This document shows, in pieces, positions 36,375-45,924 of a stretch of DNA of 64,000 nt. The notes under the pieces are model-generated. The model did not search any database and was not told the DNA's origin. It worked only from the letters and a program-made list of their open reading frames with translations. Position numbers and translations under genes: made by a program. Numbering within the stretch: the first letter of the stretch is position 1; the number at the start of each line of letters is the position of its first letter. The stretch comes from Bacteroidota bacterium (GTDB lineage Bacteria; Bacteroidota; Bacteroidia; Chitinophagales; Chitinophagaceae). The stretch covers positions 28,522 through 92,521 of the forward strand of contig JAEZLJ010000086.1 of assembly GCA_023415275.1 (NCBI GenBank). The letters run 5' to 3'.

Positions 36375-37046
36375 ATGAAGACAATTAAACTACTGACAGT
36401 AACTATTGCATTGATGGGTATTATCGCATCTGGGTGTAAAACCATGAACCGTACGCAAAAAGGAGCGGTTATAGGTGCCGCAGGCGGCGGAGCCATTGGT
36501 GCCGTAATAGGTAAAGCTGCAGGCAATACAGCCATGGGGGCCATCATTGGTGCTGCTGTGGGTGGTGCAGCTGGAGCTGTGATCGGCCACAAGATGGATA
36601 TGCAGGCAGAAGAAATGAAAAAAGTATTGGGAGATGCTGAGGTGAGACGTGTTGGGGAAGGTATAGTGATCGATTTTAAAGAAAAAGTATTATTTGGATT
36701 TGATAGGTCTGACCTTGGCACTAACGCTGCCACCAACCTGGATAAACTGATCAATGTTCTAAATAAATATCCTGATACAGACATCGAGATCATTGGTCAT
36801 ACAGACAATAAAGGCACCGATGACTACAACCAGGGACTTTCACAAAGGCGCGCTAACTCAGTGTCAGCTTATTTAAAAAATCATGGTATCACAAGTAGCA
36901 GGGTAAGCACCAAGGGCATGGGTGAAAGCGACCCTATTGCCAGCAATGAAACAGAAGAAGGACGCGCCCAGAACCGCAGGGTGGAATTTGTGATCACTGC
37001 CAATGAAAAAATGAAAGCAGACGCGAAAAAAGAGGCAGGAGAATAA
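36375..37046 (+). CDS. OmpA family lipoprotein with glycine zipper
   Basis: The 223-residue product is a lipoprotein (lipobox IASGC, Cys 21). A glycine-zipper segment (about 29-72, GAVIGAAGGGAIGAVIGKAAG) could insert into or associate with the outer membrane. The C-terminal OmpA domain (about 100-215; LFGFDRSDLGTNAATNLDKL, IEIIGHTDNKGTDDYNQGLS, RRVEFVI) binds peptidoglycan. This YiaD-like architecture tethers the outer membrane to the cell wall. The porin-like 37074 gene follows by 27 nt, so both may share one transcript that ends at the terminator at 37751. Confidence 0.93.
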   Translation: MKTIKLLTVTIALMGIIASGCKTMNRTQKGAVIGAAGGGAIGAVIGKAAGNTAMGAIIGAAVGGAAGAVIGHKMDMQAEEMKKVLGDAEVRRVGEGIVIDFKEKVLFGFDRSDLGTNAATNLDKLINVLNKYPDTDIEIIGHTDNKGTDDYNQGLSQRRANSVSAYLKNHGITSSRVSTKGMGESDPIASNETEEGRAQNRRVEFVITANEKMKADAKKEAGE

Positions 37047-37073
37047 TTTAGTGTAATCCTTAAACTATAGAAT

Positions 37074-37727
37074 ATGAAGAAGAAAATTTTAATTGCCGCT
37101 ATGGCGGGCATGATGACAGGAGCTGCCTATGGGCAAAGTATGGTAAAAGAAACAGGGAAAACTAGTTTTGGGATCAGGGCAGGTGTCAACTTTCAGAACA
37201 TCAATGGAAAAGATGCCGCAGGTAATGATCTAAAAAATGACCTGCTGACCGGTTTCAATGCAGGTATCAATGCAGAGATACCGTTAAGCTCCGGATTTTA
37301 CCTGCAACCAGGCGCTCTATACAGCACCAAAGGAACCAAAGGAAGCAATGACAGTAAGGTGAAGCTATCTTATATAGAAGTCCCCGTAAACTTCATATAT
37401 AAGCCTATCCTGGGCTCTGGCAATATGTTGTTAGGGTTTGGGCCTTATGTAGGTTTTGGAGTAGCCGGCAAGGTGGAATCTGCCAATGGTGCTTCTACAG
37501 ACGTAAAGTTTACCAAGAACTTCGATGCCACTTCAGGTGCCCCTCAATTCAAGCGTTTTGATGCGGGTGGAAATCTTTTGGCGGGCTATGAGTTTGCCAA
37601 CAATGTTTCCTTCCAGTTGAATGCTCAACTAGGTTTGGCGGACATCAATCCTGGTACTACTACTGCTAATGACAAAACCAAATTAAAGAATACAGGATTT
37701 GGATTGTCGCTAGGCTACAGGTTTTAA
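37074..37727 (+). CDS. porin-family outer-membrane beta-barrel protein
   Basis: The 217-residue product has a signal peptide (ILIAAMAGMMTGAAYGQ) and the PorT-family/OMP_b-brl_2 pattern: FGIRAGVNFQNINGKD, LLTGFNAGINAEIPLSSGFYLQPGALYS, LSYIEVPVNFIYKPILG and a final strand TGFGLSLGYRF ending in Phe, as expected for BAM recognition. Such small 8-strand barrels are common in Bacteroidota; the role is unknown. It is the second gene of a probable two-gene unit with the OmpA lipoprotein. Confidence 0.88.
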   Translation: MKKKILIAAMAGMMTGAAYGQSMVKETGKTSFGIRAGVNFQNINGKDAAGNDLKNDLLTGFNAGINAEIPLSSGFYLQPGALYSTKGTKGSNDSKVKLSYIEVPVNFIYKPILGSGNMLLGFGPYVGFGVAGKVESANGASTDVKFTKNFDATSGAPQFKRFDAGGNLLAGYEFANNVSFQLNAQLGLADINPGTTTANDKTKLKNTGFGLSLGYRF

Positions 37728-37750
37728 CATCCATCCATTCTATATCCACG

Positions 37751-37779
37751 AAACCGCTTTCTCTGAAAGCGGTTTTTTT
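37751..37779 (+). terminator. terminator after the porin-family gene
   Basis: AAACCGCTTT and AAAGCGGTTT form a perfect 10-bp stem with a 5-nt loop and a T-run. Confidence 0.85.
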
Positions 37780-37803
37780 ATGTTCCTGATAGCTGGCTGC
37801 CTC

Positions 37804-37811
37804 TATCTTTG
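37804..37811 (+). promoter_or_regulatory. -7 promoter box of the PAP2 gene
   Basis: TATCTTTG is a perfect TAnnTTTG match. It overlaps the TTG at 37809 that a naive reading would take as start, and so argues for a downstream start. Confidence 0.6.
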
Positions 37812-37832
37812 TCCTCCAAAAATCTTTCTGTT

Positions 37833-38489
37833 TTGTTGAGAAGTCAAGCCTATTGGCATTTTAGATTCGCTGCCGGTTTTAGCCTGTTCCTGGGTATCCT
37901 GATCAGTTTTTTTATCACAATGTATGGGAAGAACCATTCATTCCTGATCATTAACCAATTTCACAACCCTTCATTCGATGTATTTTTTAAGTACTATACC
38001 TACCTGGGGGATGGTATGATCTGGCTCCCGCTTCTGGCCTATGTGCTGGTTTATAAAAAAGATTTTCTCTTTACTGTGATCGTAGCCTTCCTGGTCTGCA
38101 CCCTGTTGACCCAATTTTGCAAATGGGTGGTATTTGCTGACGCCATGCGCCCCATAGGTATTTTAAAAGAACAGGTACATACCATTGCAGGGGTGGAAGT
38201 GCATAGCACCAGCAGCTTCCCTTCGGGACATACCAGCATTGCCTTTACGTATGCTTTATTAATGGCCTTCTTGCTGAAAAGGAAATTCTGGACCATCTTC
38301 TTTCCTTTAGTGGCATTTTTTGTTGGGTATTCAAGGGTTTACCTGGCGCAGCATTTTGTAACAGATGTATTGGCGGGCATTGTAGTAGGTATGACTTCAG
38401 CATTTATTGCTTTGCTGATGTATCAAAGGTTCAGACAGGCTAAAAAACAGAAAGCTGATGTGCCCCGGCAAGTGAAAGAAGCCATTTGA
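37833..38489 (+). CDS. PAP2 superfamily membrane phosphatase
   Basis: PAP2 enzymes dephosphorylate lipid phosphates such as undecaprenyl pyrophosphate or phosphatidate at the inner membrane. The three signature motifs are present: KWVVFADAMRP (K-x6-RP), PSGHTS, and SRVYLAQHFVTDVLAG (SR-x5-H-x3-D). About six membrane helices surround them, beginning with FSLFLGILISFFITMYG. The start is uncertain: there is no ATG in frame near the beginning. The -7 box at 37804-37811 rules out TTG 37809 as start; TTG 37833 or 37836 (about 218 residues) fits better. The open frame extends upstream to 37809. Confidence 0.9.
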   Translation: MLRSQAYWHFRFAAGFSLFLGILISFFITMYGKNHSFLIINQFHNPSFDVFFKYYTYLGDGMIWLPLLAYVLVYKKDFLFTVIVAFLVCTLLTQFCKWVVFADAMRPIGILKEQVHTIAGVEVHSTSSFPSGHTSIAFTYALLMAFLLKRKFWTIFFPLVAFFVGYSRVYLAQHFVTDVLAGIVVGMTSAFIALLMYQRFRQAKKQKADVPRQVKEAI

Positions 38490-38563
38490 TCCCCTTACAA
38501 TTCTTCATTGTACCGACATGGTTCTCTTGCTGTTCATTTCCTGGTCATTTAATTTGTTCAGAA

Positions 38564-40168
38564 TTATTTACCTGCAATGATCAACTTCTCAGTATGAAGA
38601 ATGGCACCATTCTTATCAAACAGGGTTACAAAGTATGCACCTGGTAATAATCCAATATCACCAACCTGGATATAGCTTTGTACACCAATCGCCAGGTTCC
38701 TACTCCATAATTTTTGACCCAGCACATTAAATATTTGCACTGTTCTTGCCTCAGGAGCATTGATGATCAAACTGAAAGGACCAGGTGTTGGATTGGGCCA
38801 CAGCACTACTGGATAGAATCCTGCACCATTCACTGCTACAATATAGGAATAGTAATATCCACCTGAATAGTCGAATATTTTTAAACGGTAAAAGCTTATA
38901 CCCTTATAGTTATTGGAATCGTTGATACTGTAAAATAAGGTGCTAAAGCTTACGCCATTAACAGCCTGGGACAACACAGTATCTACAGCGCCAAAATCTG
39001 ATTCATTGCTTAAGCGGCGCTCCACCACAAAGTATTTCACATTGATCTCAGGATTGGTTTGCCAGTTCACCTTCACGATCCTGGAGTCCACCCTGAAGGC
39101 ACCTAGAACCAGTTTCGTTATAGCGAGGGTATCCCTCAAGCCAGACAGCTTTGTAAAATAAGATGGTCCTGCGATACCATCATGGAAGGCTCTTTTATTG
39201 ACACCGCTGTTATTGAGTAAAGCACCATTGTTTAAAGAGCCAGGCAAGGGAAGACTTTGCGGTAAGCCTTCATCCCATTGGCTGCCGGAATATCTCGATA
39301 TGTAAGCATGCTGCCTGTTCAAGGCAAAAAGATCTCCTTCATCTGCCACGAGGTGTTGCAGGAATATATCAGCTTCGTCAAGGCCTGGTCGTTGGACCTT
39401 ACCGATAGACCAGGTTTTATTCACTGATTCCCGATTTAATAAGGAGCCACTAAACAAACCAGACCGTACACCATCAAAGACGGACACATAATAATCATCA
39501 CCCACTGATGTTCTTGATTGAATACCGGCAGGTGTATAAGCCCCCGGTGAGGTACCTACTGGGAAAACCACCAATCCATCGGAATTCCTGATATGCTCCC
39601 GAAGAAGTATCCCTCCATTAAGCGCAGTACCTGTTATAAAAAAACGTGCACTATCGTAACCAATGATATTTCCAGGCTGACCATTCCCTACTATGAATAT
39701 CTTATCATTCAGAAATATCTTTCCTTTATCAAACACCAAGTTTTGCCAAACCTTGGCACTGCTGGCATTCAATTCAATTCCCAGGTCATTCTGCACTTGC
39801 AGGGAAGAGAATATGGGACCTTTACGTGTAGCGGCATTGTACCCCCCAATAAGTTGCTGACGCATGCCTGTACCTGAAAAGCTGACCATGCCTCCAATTC
39901 CTGCTACGCCTTTCCCATTATTCGATTCATCTGTAATCAGTGACAGCGGGTCATTTTCCCAAACCTGTCCCTTAAAATTCAAGACGGCTTTTCTGCCCAG
40001 CCCCAGATTACCCTTATTAATTACATTAGAAAATATAGAGGCAGAATCACCTGTAAAAAAGATGCTGGCTGAAGGAGGGACAAAAAATCCTGTTTGTGCC
40101 AATGCATGCATACTGCATAGCAATGCTAAAAGAAAAAGGATGGTATGTTGTTTAGCAACCTGCAGCAT
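38564..40168 (-). CDS. T9SS type A sorting-domain protein, third gene of the fibre operon
   Basis: The 534-residue product has a signal peptide (TILFLLALLCSMHALAQ), a beta-rich N-terminal region of the kind found in Bacteroidota surface proteins (FTGDSASIFSNVINKGNLGLG, VLNFKGQVW), and from about residue 350 an immunoglobulin-like segment (VDSRIVKVNWQTNPEINVKYFVVERR). It ends in a T9SS type A tail (VVLWPNPTPGPFSLII, VQIFNVLGQKLWSRNL, LLPGAYFVTLFDKNG, EKLIIAGK). It should be exported through the T9SS and fixed to the surface. It follows the 1235-residue fibre-like gene by 16 nt. Confidence 0.88.
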   Translation of the reverse strand: MLQVAKQHTILFLLALLCSMHALAQTGFFVPPSASIFFTGDSASIFSNVINKGNLGLGRKAVLNFKGQVWENDPLSLITDESNNGKGVAGIGGMVSFSGTGMRQQLIGGYNAATRKGPIFSSLQVQNDLGIELNASSAKVWQNLVFDKGKIFLNDKIFIVGNGQPGNIIGYDSARFFITGTALNGGILLREHIRNSDGLVVFPVGTSPGAYTPAGIQSRTSVGDDYYVSVFDGVRSGLFSGSLLNRESVNKTWSIGKVQRPGLDEADIFLQHLVADEGDLFALNRQHAYISRYSGSQWDEGLPQSLPLPGSLNNGALLNNSGVNKRAFHDGIAGPSYFTKLSGLRDTLAITKLVLGAFRVDSRIVKVNWQTNPEINVKYFVVERRLSNESDFGAVDTVLSQAVNGVSFSTLFYSINDSNNYKGISFYRLKIFDYSGGYYYSYIVAVNGAGFYPVVLWPNPTPGPFSLIINAPEARTVQIFNVLGQKLWSRNLAIGVQSYIQVGDIGLLPGAYFVTLFDKNGAILHTEKLIIAGK

Positions 40169-40184
40169 GGTAGGCTTGAATTCT

Positions 40185-43100
40185 TTACCTGATAACGGTT
40201 ATATAAAAAGCTGTATTAGGCACATTGGTACTTATATTGGTTGAATTGATAAATCGAATGGTTACCTGGCCATCCAGACTTACATAAGAATAGCCAATGA
40301 AAACCAAACCTGTTCCATTGGAATTGGTCAGTTCACCTGCTGGCGTGACCACTACGTTATCTCCCACTTTGGCACCAGTTACGGCCACATTAATAGAAAT
40401 GTTTTCATTATTACCCAGCACTGGCAGGTCAATATTATAGGTCGCTTTGATAAGACTTGTCAAGTTAATGGCCGGACTTTTCCCTACTACACCATTGGCA
40501 TCCACTACCAGTAAAGTACTGCTATTGTTGTTTTGCAATCCTTCTAACCTTAATGGGTTAGGACTATTGATATGAACAGCATTAGTAGGTGCATTAGTGC
40601 CAATACCCAACTTGTTATTAGCCTCGTCATACACGGAATTACCAAATACAATATTACCCTTGGTGGCATTAGCAGTAGAAGAGAGTATAAGATTCTCAGA
40701 AGCGTTCTTACCTCCCACTACAGATTGACCACCGGAAACGCCTGTTGAAAGATTAGCAGTTATGGTATTGGCTACCCTGGTTAAACCTGTATAGAAGCTT
40801 AACAAGTCTTCCTTGCTATTGAATTTTGTCCAATCGCCGGGAGTTAACACACCCCTGTTTACTGCAGAAGCTGAAGGAATGTTCAGGCTCAGGGAACCAC
40901 CTAGCGATGCAGGTGAGGGACTGACATTAACATCTGTTCCTGTACTGCCCAGAATGAGCCCAATGGTTGAATTGGCCAGTGCCGCATTAGAAATATTTGT
41001 TATGGTATTATTCGTACCGGAAATAGTTTTATTGGTCAACACTTGTGCTTCATCTGTGTTGGCTATTGTCCTTGTAATACCATTGGCCCTGTATCTTATA
41101 TTCTGAAGCGCAGTATGAAACCACACATCTCCGTTAGATAAGCTGGCGGGATCAGCATTATACCCCGAAAGCCTGATGTCTGCATTGGCGGCAGAGGCAC
41201 TGAATATCTGCTTAGATCCGCTGGTGTAGCTATTGCCTTGATCATTAAAAACAATATTAGCTGGCAGGTCAGTTTTTGCCAGTGAACGGAAAACGGGCGT
41301 GCCTGAAACACCAACAGGTGAAGCAAAAACAAGGTTGGGTGATTGAGCATTCATGGTAAAGGCCAGCGCAGGTGTAGTACTAGCATTGGTAACCTGCGTA
41401 GTGAATAAGGGTGATAAATTGCCGGCAGAAAAACTGGTTACTGTGCCCCCTGTGGTTGCTGCATTCAATGTATTACCCGTAAAAGACAACCCAGTACCCA
41501 GTGTAATCTCTGATACGGCATTTCCGGAAAGACCGCTTCCTAATAATTTATTAGATGTCATTGCCTGCATCTTGGAAAAAGTTACGGCATTAGGGGCAAT
41601 AGATGCAGCAGCGCTGCCCGGGCCAGCAGCAATGACATCTCCTGTCAGGGCAGTTATATAGTTTCCAGCCGGTTGTTTTTGATTGAATATGGTCCAATCC
41701 AGTGAACTTAAATAGCCAGCAGATGCTGACCCTGCCTGGGGAATGGACATGTTGCCTGTACTTGCATTGTACACCAGGGGTGCAGTAGCAGAAAGAGCGG
41801 TCCTGCTACGGGCGTCAGTATAGTATTTATTAGTGCTGCCCTCAGCAATGTTATCTGTGTTCAGTACCACAGTACCCATTTGCGAGTTCACAGAGGTTAC
41901 TGAAGCGGTGGATGGATTTCGTTGCCATACAGCTCCATTGTAAATAACCTTATCTCCTACTACAAAATTAATAGGACCCGAGCCCAGGTTAATAGTACCG
42001 CCTGCTATCACATTATAGGTTTCACCCGAACTGCCTGAACCATCAGCCAGCATGGGACTATTGGTGCTGGCATCCCAGGTACCTTTGTAGATCATGCCAC
42101 TGAAAGGAAGTTGTGACACAGGCACCTTGCCCCCGGCATCTAAAGTAGCTACGCCATTATTCGCTGCCTTTTCAGTTACGTTAATCTTTAGATTAGCCCT
42201 TGCATCTGTATAATATTTATTTGCAAGGCCCTCATTAATATTGTCGGTGTTTAAAGTAACTGTTCCTGTTTGGCCGTTTACTGAAGTTACATCAGAGGTG
42301 GCAGGGTTTCTTTGCCAGATGGTGCCATTATGGATCACATCATCGCTGGATGAAAAGGTAATATTTCCTGAACCCAGGTTGATTGTTCCATCTGCGACCA
42401 CCCGGTAAGTATCTCCCCTTTTTCCAGTCGCATCAGACAGGAAGGGTGTATTGGTTACAGGGTTCCAGGTACCAAGGTACACCTGGGGACCCACAGGCAA
42501 TTGAGTGGAGGGGATTTTTCCAGCTGCATCAAGTGTGGCCACTCCATTGGAGACTGCCTTTTCTGTAATGCTAATCTTGTTATTTAAAGCAGTTTGAGTA
42601 GCAGTACTAACGGGCTTGGACAAATCGGATGTATTGTCCACATTTCCCAATCCCACATCTGCCTTTACTATGCCTGTTGGATTAATGAGCACAGGGGCAT
42701 TGGCCCTGACCACATTACCCGTGCCTGTGGTGGCTATTTCTTCAATGTTCCCTGCTCCTGGGCTGGTTCTTCCCAATACAATGTTGGTTGTACTGGTCTT
42801 TTGGATCTTATTATAACTTACTACATTATCTGAGATCGTGGCAACTGCATTTCCGGGCCCTGCAGCATTGATATCACCAGACAGGCTGGTAATATAATTT
42901 CCTGCAGCCTGCTTATTATTGAAACTTGTCCAGTCAGTGCTACTCAGGTAGCCATCAGTTGCAGCACCGGATTGAGTTATACCAATATGCCCATTGTTAT
43001 TTAAAGTGATGGGGGCCACTGGCGTAAATAAGTTTCTGACCTTTTGTGAAAAATTACTGATCAACCCTGTATCCAGTGTCACCGCACCTGTATTTCCATT

Positions 43101-43892
43101 AATGGAAGTGACACCTGTATTAGTGATCATCCCTGTGGCACTATTATAAGAAATGCCAGTGCCTGAATTCAATAAACTACGTGTCTTTAAATAAAAGGTA
43201 GATATATCGGATGTATCTACTGAGGATAAAAATGTGGGTGTAAAGTTGACCCAGTTAGTACCATTGAACTTCAATAACTGTCCATCTTGCGGAGTAATTA
43301 CCGTGGCATCAGATAATCCTGATAATCCCAGGTTGATCCATGAGGGAGCAGATCCTGGTCCGTTTGACTGCAGTATTGTCCCAGCTGTGCCTGCATTATT
43401 CCCGGGCATCAAGGCACCCGACCATTTGAGATTACCGTATACATCAAGTGCCTCAGTGGGAGAAGTAGTTCCAATTCCCACCTTTCCAGTATTATCTATA
43501 CGCAATCTTTCCAGGTCATTGGTAATAAAACTCAGGTGAAAATTATCAGTATTGCCTATGCGCTTTGTGCCACCGTTGGCATTTCCATTCACTGACCAGT
43601 AATTACTGAGCTCATTAGTGCTGGAAACTGCATTCCAATAACCATGTTTCCTGATCATCAGAAGTGAGGCAGGTGTGTAATAGATCATCATCCCATCGGG
43701 TGGGGTCAGTGCATTGATCAAACTGGTATCAGATATCCTGGGCAACAATAATCCCTGGTTGGATGATACAAGGTCCAGCACCGCTGATTTCTCTACCGCA
43801 TAGGGGTTATCTCCCAGCCTTAATTGCTGGGAGATAGCTCCTTTGGAGAGAAATAGGAACAGGATTACACTAAGCCTTTTGATTGCCTTCAT
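40185..43892 (-). CDS. large secreted protein with phage tail-fibre-like repeats
   Basis: The 1235-residue product starts with a signal peptide (LSVILFLFLSKGAISQ) and a module shared with the upstream gene (LRLGDNPYAVEKSAVLDL, QGLLLPRISDT, LTPPDGMMIYY). Then come repeats familiar from tail-fibre and collar proteins: GLGNVDNTSDLSKPVSTATQ near residue 415, YLSSTDWTSFNNKQ near 310 with a second copy YLSSLDWTIFNQKQ near 720, and NGQTGTVTLNTDNI with NKYYTDAR copies. A unit of about 130 residues occurs twice in tandem (about 441-570 and 571-700). No T9SS tail or catalytic motif is visible. The protein is probably a long beta-structured surface filament or adhesin (inference). No phage structural genes are near. 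Confidence 0.82.
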   Translation of the reverse strand: MKAIKRLSVILFLFLSKGAISQQLRLGDNPYAVEKSAVLDLVSSNQGLLLPRISDTSLINALTPPDGMMIYYTPASLLMIRKHGYWNAVSSTNELSNYWSVNGNANGGTKRIGNTDNFHLSFITNDLERLRIDNTGKVGIGTTSPTEALDVYGNLKWSGALMPGNNAGTAGTILQSNGPGSAPSWINLGLSGLSDATVITPQDGQLLKFNGTNWVNFTPTFLSSVDTSDISTFYLKTRSLLNSGTGISYNSATGMITNTGVTSINGNTGAVTLDTGLISNFSQKVRNLFTPVAPITLNNNGHIGITQSGAATDGYLSSTDWTSFNNKQAAGNYITSLSGDINAAGPGNAVATISDNVVSYNKIQKTSTTNIVLGRTSPGAGNIEEIATTGTGNVVRANAPVLINPTGIVKADVGLGNVDNTSDLSKPVSTATQTALNNKISITEKAVSNGVATLDAAGKIPSTQLPVGPQVYLGTWNPVTNTPFLSDATGKRGDTYRVVADGTINLGSGNITFSSSDDVIHNGTIWQRNPATSDVTSVNGQTGTVTLNTDNINEGLANKYYTDARANLKINVTEKAANNGVATLDAGGKVPVSQLPFSGMIYKGTWDASTNSPMLADGSGSSGETYNVIAGGTINLGSGPINFVVGDKVIYNGAVWQRNPSTASVTSVNSQMGTVVLNTDNIAEGSTNKYYTDARSRTALSATAPLVYNASTGNMSIPQAGSASAGYLSSLDWTIFNQKQPAGNYITALTGDVIAAGPGSAAASIAPNAVTFSKMQAMTSNKLLGSGLSGNAVSEITLGTGLSFTGNTLNAATTGGTVTSFSAGNLSPLFTTQVTNASTTPALAFTMNAQSPNLVFASPVGVSGTPVFRSLAKTDLPANIVFNDQGNSYTSGSKQIFSASAANADIRLSGYNADPASLSNGDVWFHTALQNIRYRANGITRTIANTDEAQVLTNKTISGTNNTITNISNAALANSTIGLILGSTGTDVNVSPSPASLGGSLSLNIPSASAVNRGVLTPGDWTKFNSKEDLLSFYTGLTRVANTITANLSTGVSGGQSVVGGKNASENLILSSTANATKGNIVFGNSVYDEANNKLGIGTNAPTNAVHINSPNPLRLEGLQNNNSSTLLVVDANGVVGKSPAINLTSLIKATYNIDLPVLGNNENISINVAVTGAKVGDNVVVTPAGELTNSNGTGLVFIGYSYVSLDGQVTIRFINSTNISTNVPNTAFYITVIR

Positions 43893-43919
43893 AACCGCAG
43901 TGATTCTATGATCTGAGGC

Positions 43920-45551
43920 TTATTTCTTGATAATATACCAGTTAGTTCCGTCAGTTTGTAAGGTCACGTAGGTCCAGTCATTGTAGATAATGAATGAACT
44001 ACCGCCATCAATCGTGGCACCGGTTGGCAAAATGGTAAGTGCATTATCCAATCCACCAGTACCTATCTTTTTAATAGTATAGATACGGCCAGGGATTGTT
44101 GTTGGAGAAGGCAATGTTATAGTAATAGCTCCACCAGTGGTATTTGCCAATACGGTATTGTCAGACCCATTTAAGGCAGCAGACGAAGTCACCGTTCTAA
44201 TGCTCATAGACAAAGAACCATCTACCTGCATGGTGGAATTAGCAGTGCCAGTGGCACCTACACGCAGGTCCGTTTGTGCATTAACGTGATCCTGGAATGA
44301 TTTATCACCACCAAAAGTCTGTGCAGCGGCTGTTACCACACCACGGTTAGTGACGCTGGCATCAGGGACATTTAAATCGATGGCATCAGTTCCATTAGTT
44401 GAAACTGTCAGATCTGTACCAGTGTTTTTAAAACTTATGGTTTGTGCAGTGTCACGATTACCATTGATACTGCGGATGGCATTGCCAAAGGCAGACGAGC
44501 TCACTTTTCTTCTTTCAATTACACCGTTGTTGATGACCAGGACGGAGTCTGCGCTGCTATTATTAGCAACATTATTCAAGGTTACGGTTCCGTTAAATGT
44601 TTTATCTCCACCGAAGGTTTGTGTACCAGCTGTAACCACACCGGCGTGGGTGGCATCCGCAGGATGCAAAGTAATGGTCCTGGTAGTACCTGTAGTGGTA
44701 ACTGAAGCACCATCAGCGTTTGGTGTGGTAGCCAATGTTCCAATAGTGATTTCCTGTAAGCCACTTTGAATTTTACTCCAGTCTGCACTGGTTAAAAATC
44801 CATAAGGTTTACTGGCATTTCCATCCTGAACAGGTAAATAGATAGCAATAGTACTATCTGCATCACTATTATTCACTCTGACTACATTTTCCGTAGTACT
44901 TGTTTCTGCCTTTATAGTAAGTGCCTGTCTTTGAATGCCATTTATGGCTTTGATAGCATTTTCGAAGGCAGAAGAAGACATGGTTCTTTTATGAACTGAA
45001 CCATCTGCTGCAATTACCAGTACTTCAAGTTCGCTGGTGCTTGCTGCCAAATTTTCCAACTTCACCGTACCATCTACATTTAATGTGGCAGAAGGAGTAG
45101 TAGTTCCAATACCGACATTACCGGTTGAACCAACAATTAACCTGCTTTGTCCAGCTGTTTTTAATGTTAGAGGCTTACCATCTAAGGTTCCGATAAAATT
45201 GGCAGCAGAATCAGTGCCTGTATTTCCTTTCAGGGACCAATTAGAACTGGCTTCAGAAAGATCAGCAATCTTTTTCCAGACACCATTGCTGCGCAAGCGC
45301 AAGCTATTGTCTGCATTCAGGTAAATGATCATACCATCCGGAGGCGTCAGGGAATTGATGGCCGCTGTATCGGCTAACCTGGGTAACAGTAAACCCTGGC
45401 GGCTACTCTCTAATTCTAAGATGGATGATTTTTGAATGGAGGTTGGATTATCTCCGATTTTTAACTGGGCATTGGCCAGAACACCAATGGTTAATAATAC
45501 TACAAGGAACAATAAGCCTTTCTGGCTTACAAGGATAGGATTTGTACGCAT
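43920..45551 (-). CDS. secreted fibre-like protein, first gene of the operon
   Basis: The 543-residue product has a signal peptide (LLFLVVLLTIGVLANAQ) followed by the same N-terminal module as the next gene (LKIGDNPTSIQKSSILEL, QGLLLPRLADT, LTPPDGMIIYL, GNVGIGTTTPSATLNVDG). Two copies of a GVVTAGTQTFGGDKTFNG type repeat and two of a KRTMSSSAFENAIKAING type repeat follow. The end (TITLPSPTTIPGRIYTIKKIG, YVTLQTDGTNWYIIKK) resembles C-terminal knob domains of fibre proteins. It lacks a T9SS tail. The next gene begins 27 nt later, so the three genes form one operon, led by a perfect -7 box at 45584-45591. Confidence 0.82.
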   Translation of the reverse strand: MRTNPILVSQKGLLFLVVLLTIGVLANAQLKIGDNPTSIQKSSILELESSRQGLLLPRLADTAAINSLTPPDGMIIYLNADNSLRLRSNGVWKKIADLSEASSNWSLKGNTGTDSAANFIGTLDGKPLTLKTAGQSRLIVGSTGNVGIGTTTPSATLNVDGTVKLENLAASTSELEVLVIAADGSVHKRTMSSSAFENAIKAINGIQRQALTIKAETSTTENVVRVNNSDADSTIAIYLPVQDGNASKPYGFLTSADWSKIQSGLQEITIGTLATTPNADGASVTTTGTTRTITLHPADATHAGVVTAGTQTFGGDKTFNGTVTLNNVANNSSADSVLVINNGVIERRKVSSSAFGNAIRSINGNRDTAQTISFKNTGTDLTVSTNGTDAIDLNVPDASVTNRGVVTAAAQTFGGDKSFQDHVNAQTDLRVGATGTANSTMQVDGSLSMSIRTVTSSAALNGSDNTVLANTTGGAITITLPSPTTIPGRIYTIKKIGTGGLDNALTILPTGATIDGGSSFIIYNDWTYVTLQTDGTNWYIIKK

Positions 45552-45583
45552 TGTTTTGGTTTTTTAAGGACTGGATATCCGGA

Positions 45584-45591
45584 CAAACATA
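45584..45591 (-). promoter_or_regulatory. -7 promoter box of the fibre operon
   Basis: On the minus strand this reads TATGTTTG, a perfect TAnnTTTG match, 32 nt before the ATG at 45551. Confidence 0.6.
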
Positions 45592-45924
45592 AGGATAGGA
45601 AATATATAATCTACTGATTTAAAGCAGAAAGGTGTAAAATTTAGAAATAGTACGCTAAGTAATTCGTAAAACTACTACTTATATGCGCTTAAGTGTATCT
45701 CATTAATAGTAAAGTAATCCAACTAAACGTTGTAAGGTGGATCTACTATGTGTAATCATCATTCAATAGCCAGTTAATTAATAGCAGGATTATTATTCCT
45801 ATTTCTAGAAATGTCTTTATTACCAAGATCAATAGATTATCGTTTAAGTGATCTATTTAATAATGTGTTTATCCAGGCAACAGTATTCAACCATTCAAAT
45901 GACAGATTTACATAACTTTCTATC
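45592..45924. other. divergent AT-rich intergenic region
   Basis: No ORF or RNA gene was seen. The left end carries the fibre operon promoter. The right end carries TAACTTTC (45913-45920), one mismatch from the -7 consensus and 4 nt before the ATG at 45925. Only short chance palindromes (such as TTTCTAGAAA) lie between. Confidence 0.5.

Noticed and set aside
40185..45551. Prophage tail module
   Set aside because: The proteins have tail-fibre-like repeats but also Sec signal peptides, and no capsid, terminase, baseplate, lysis or integrase gene is nearby.
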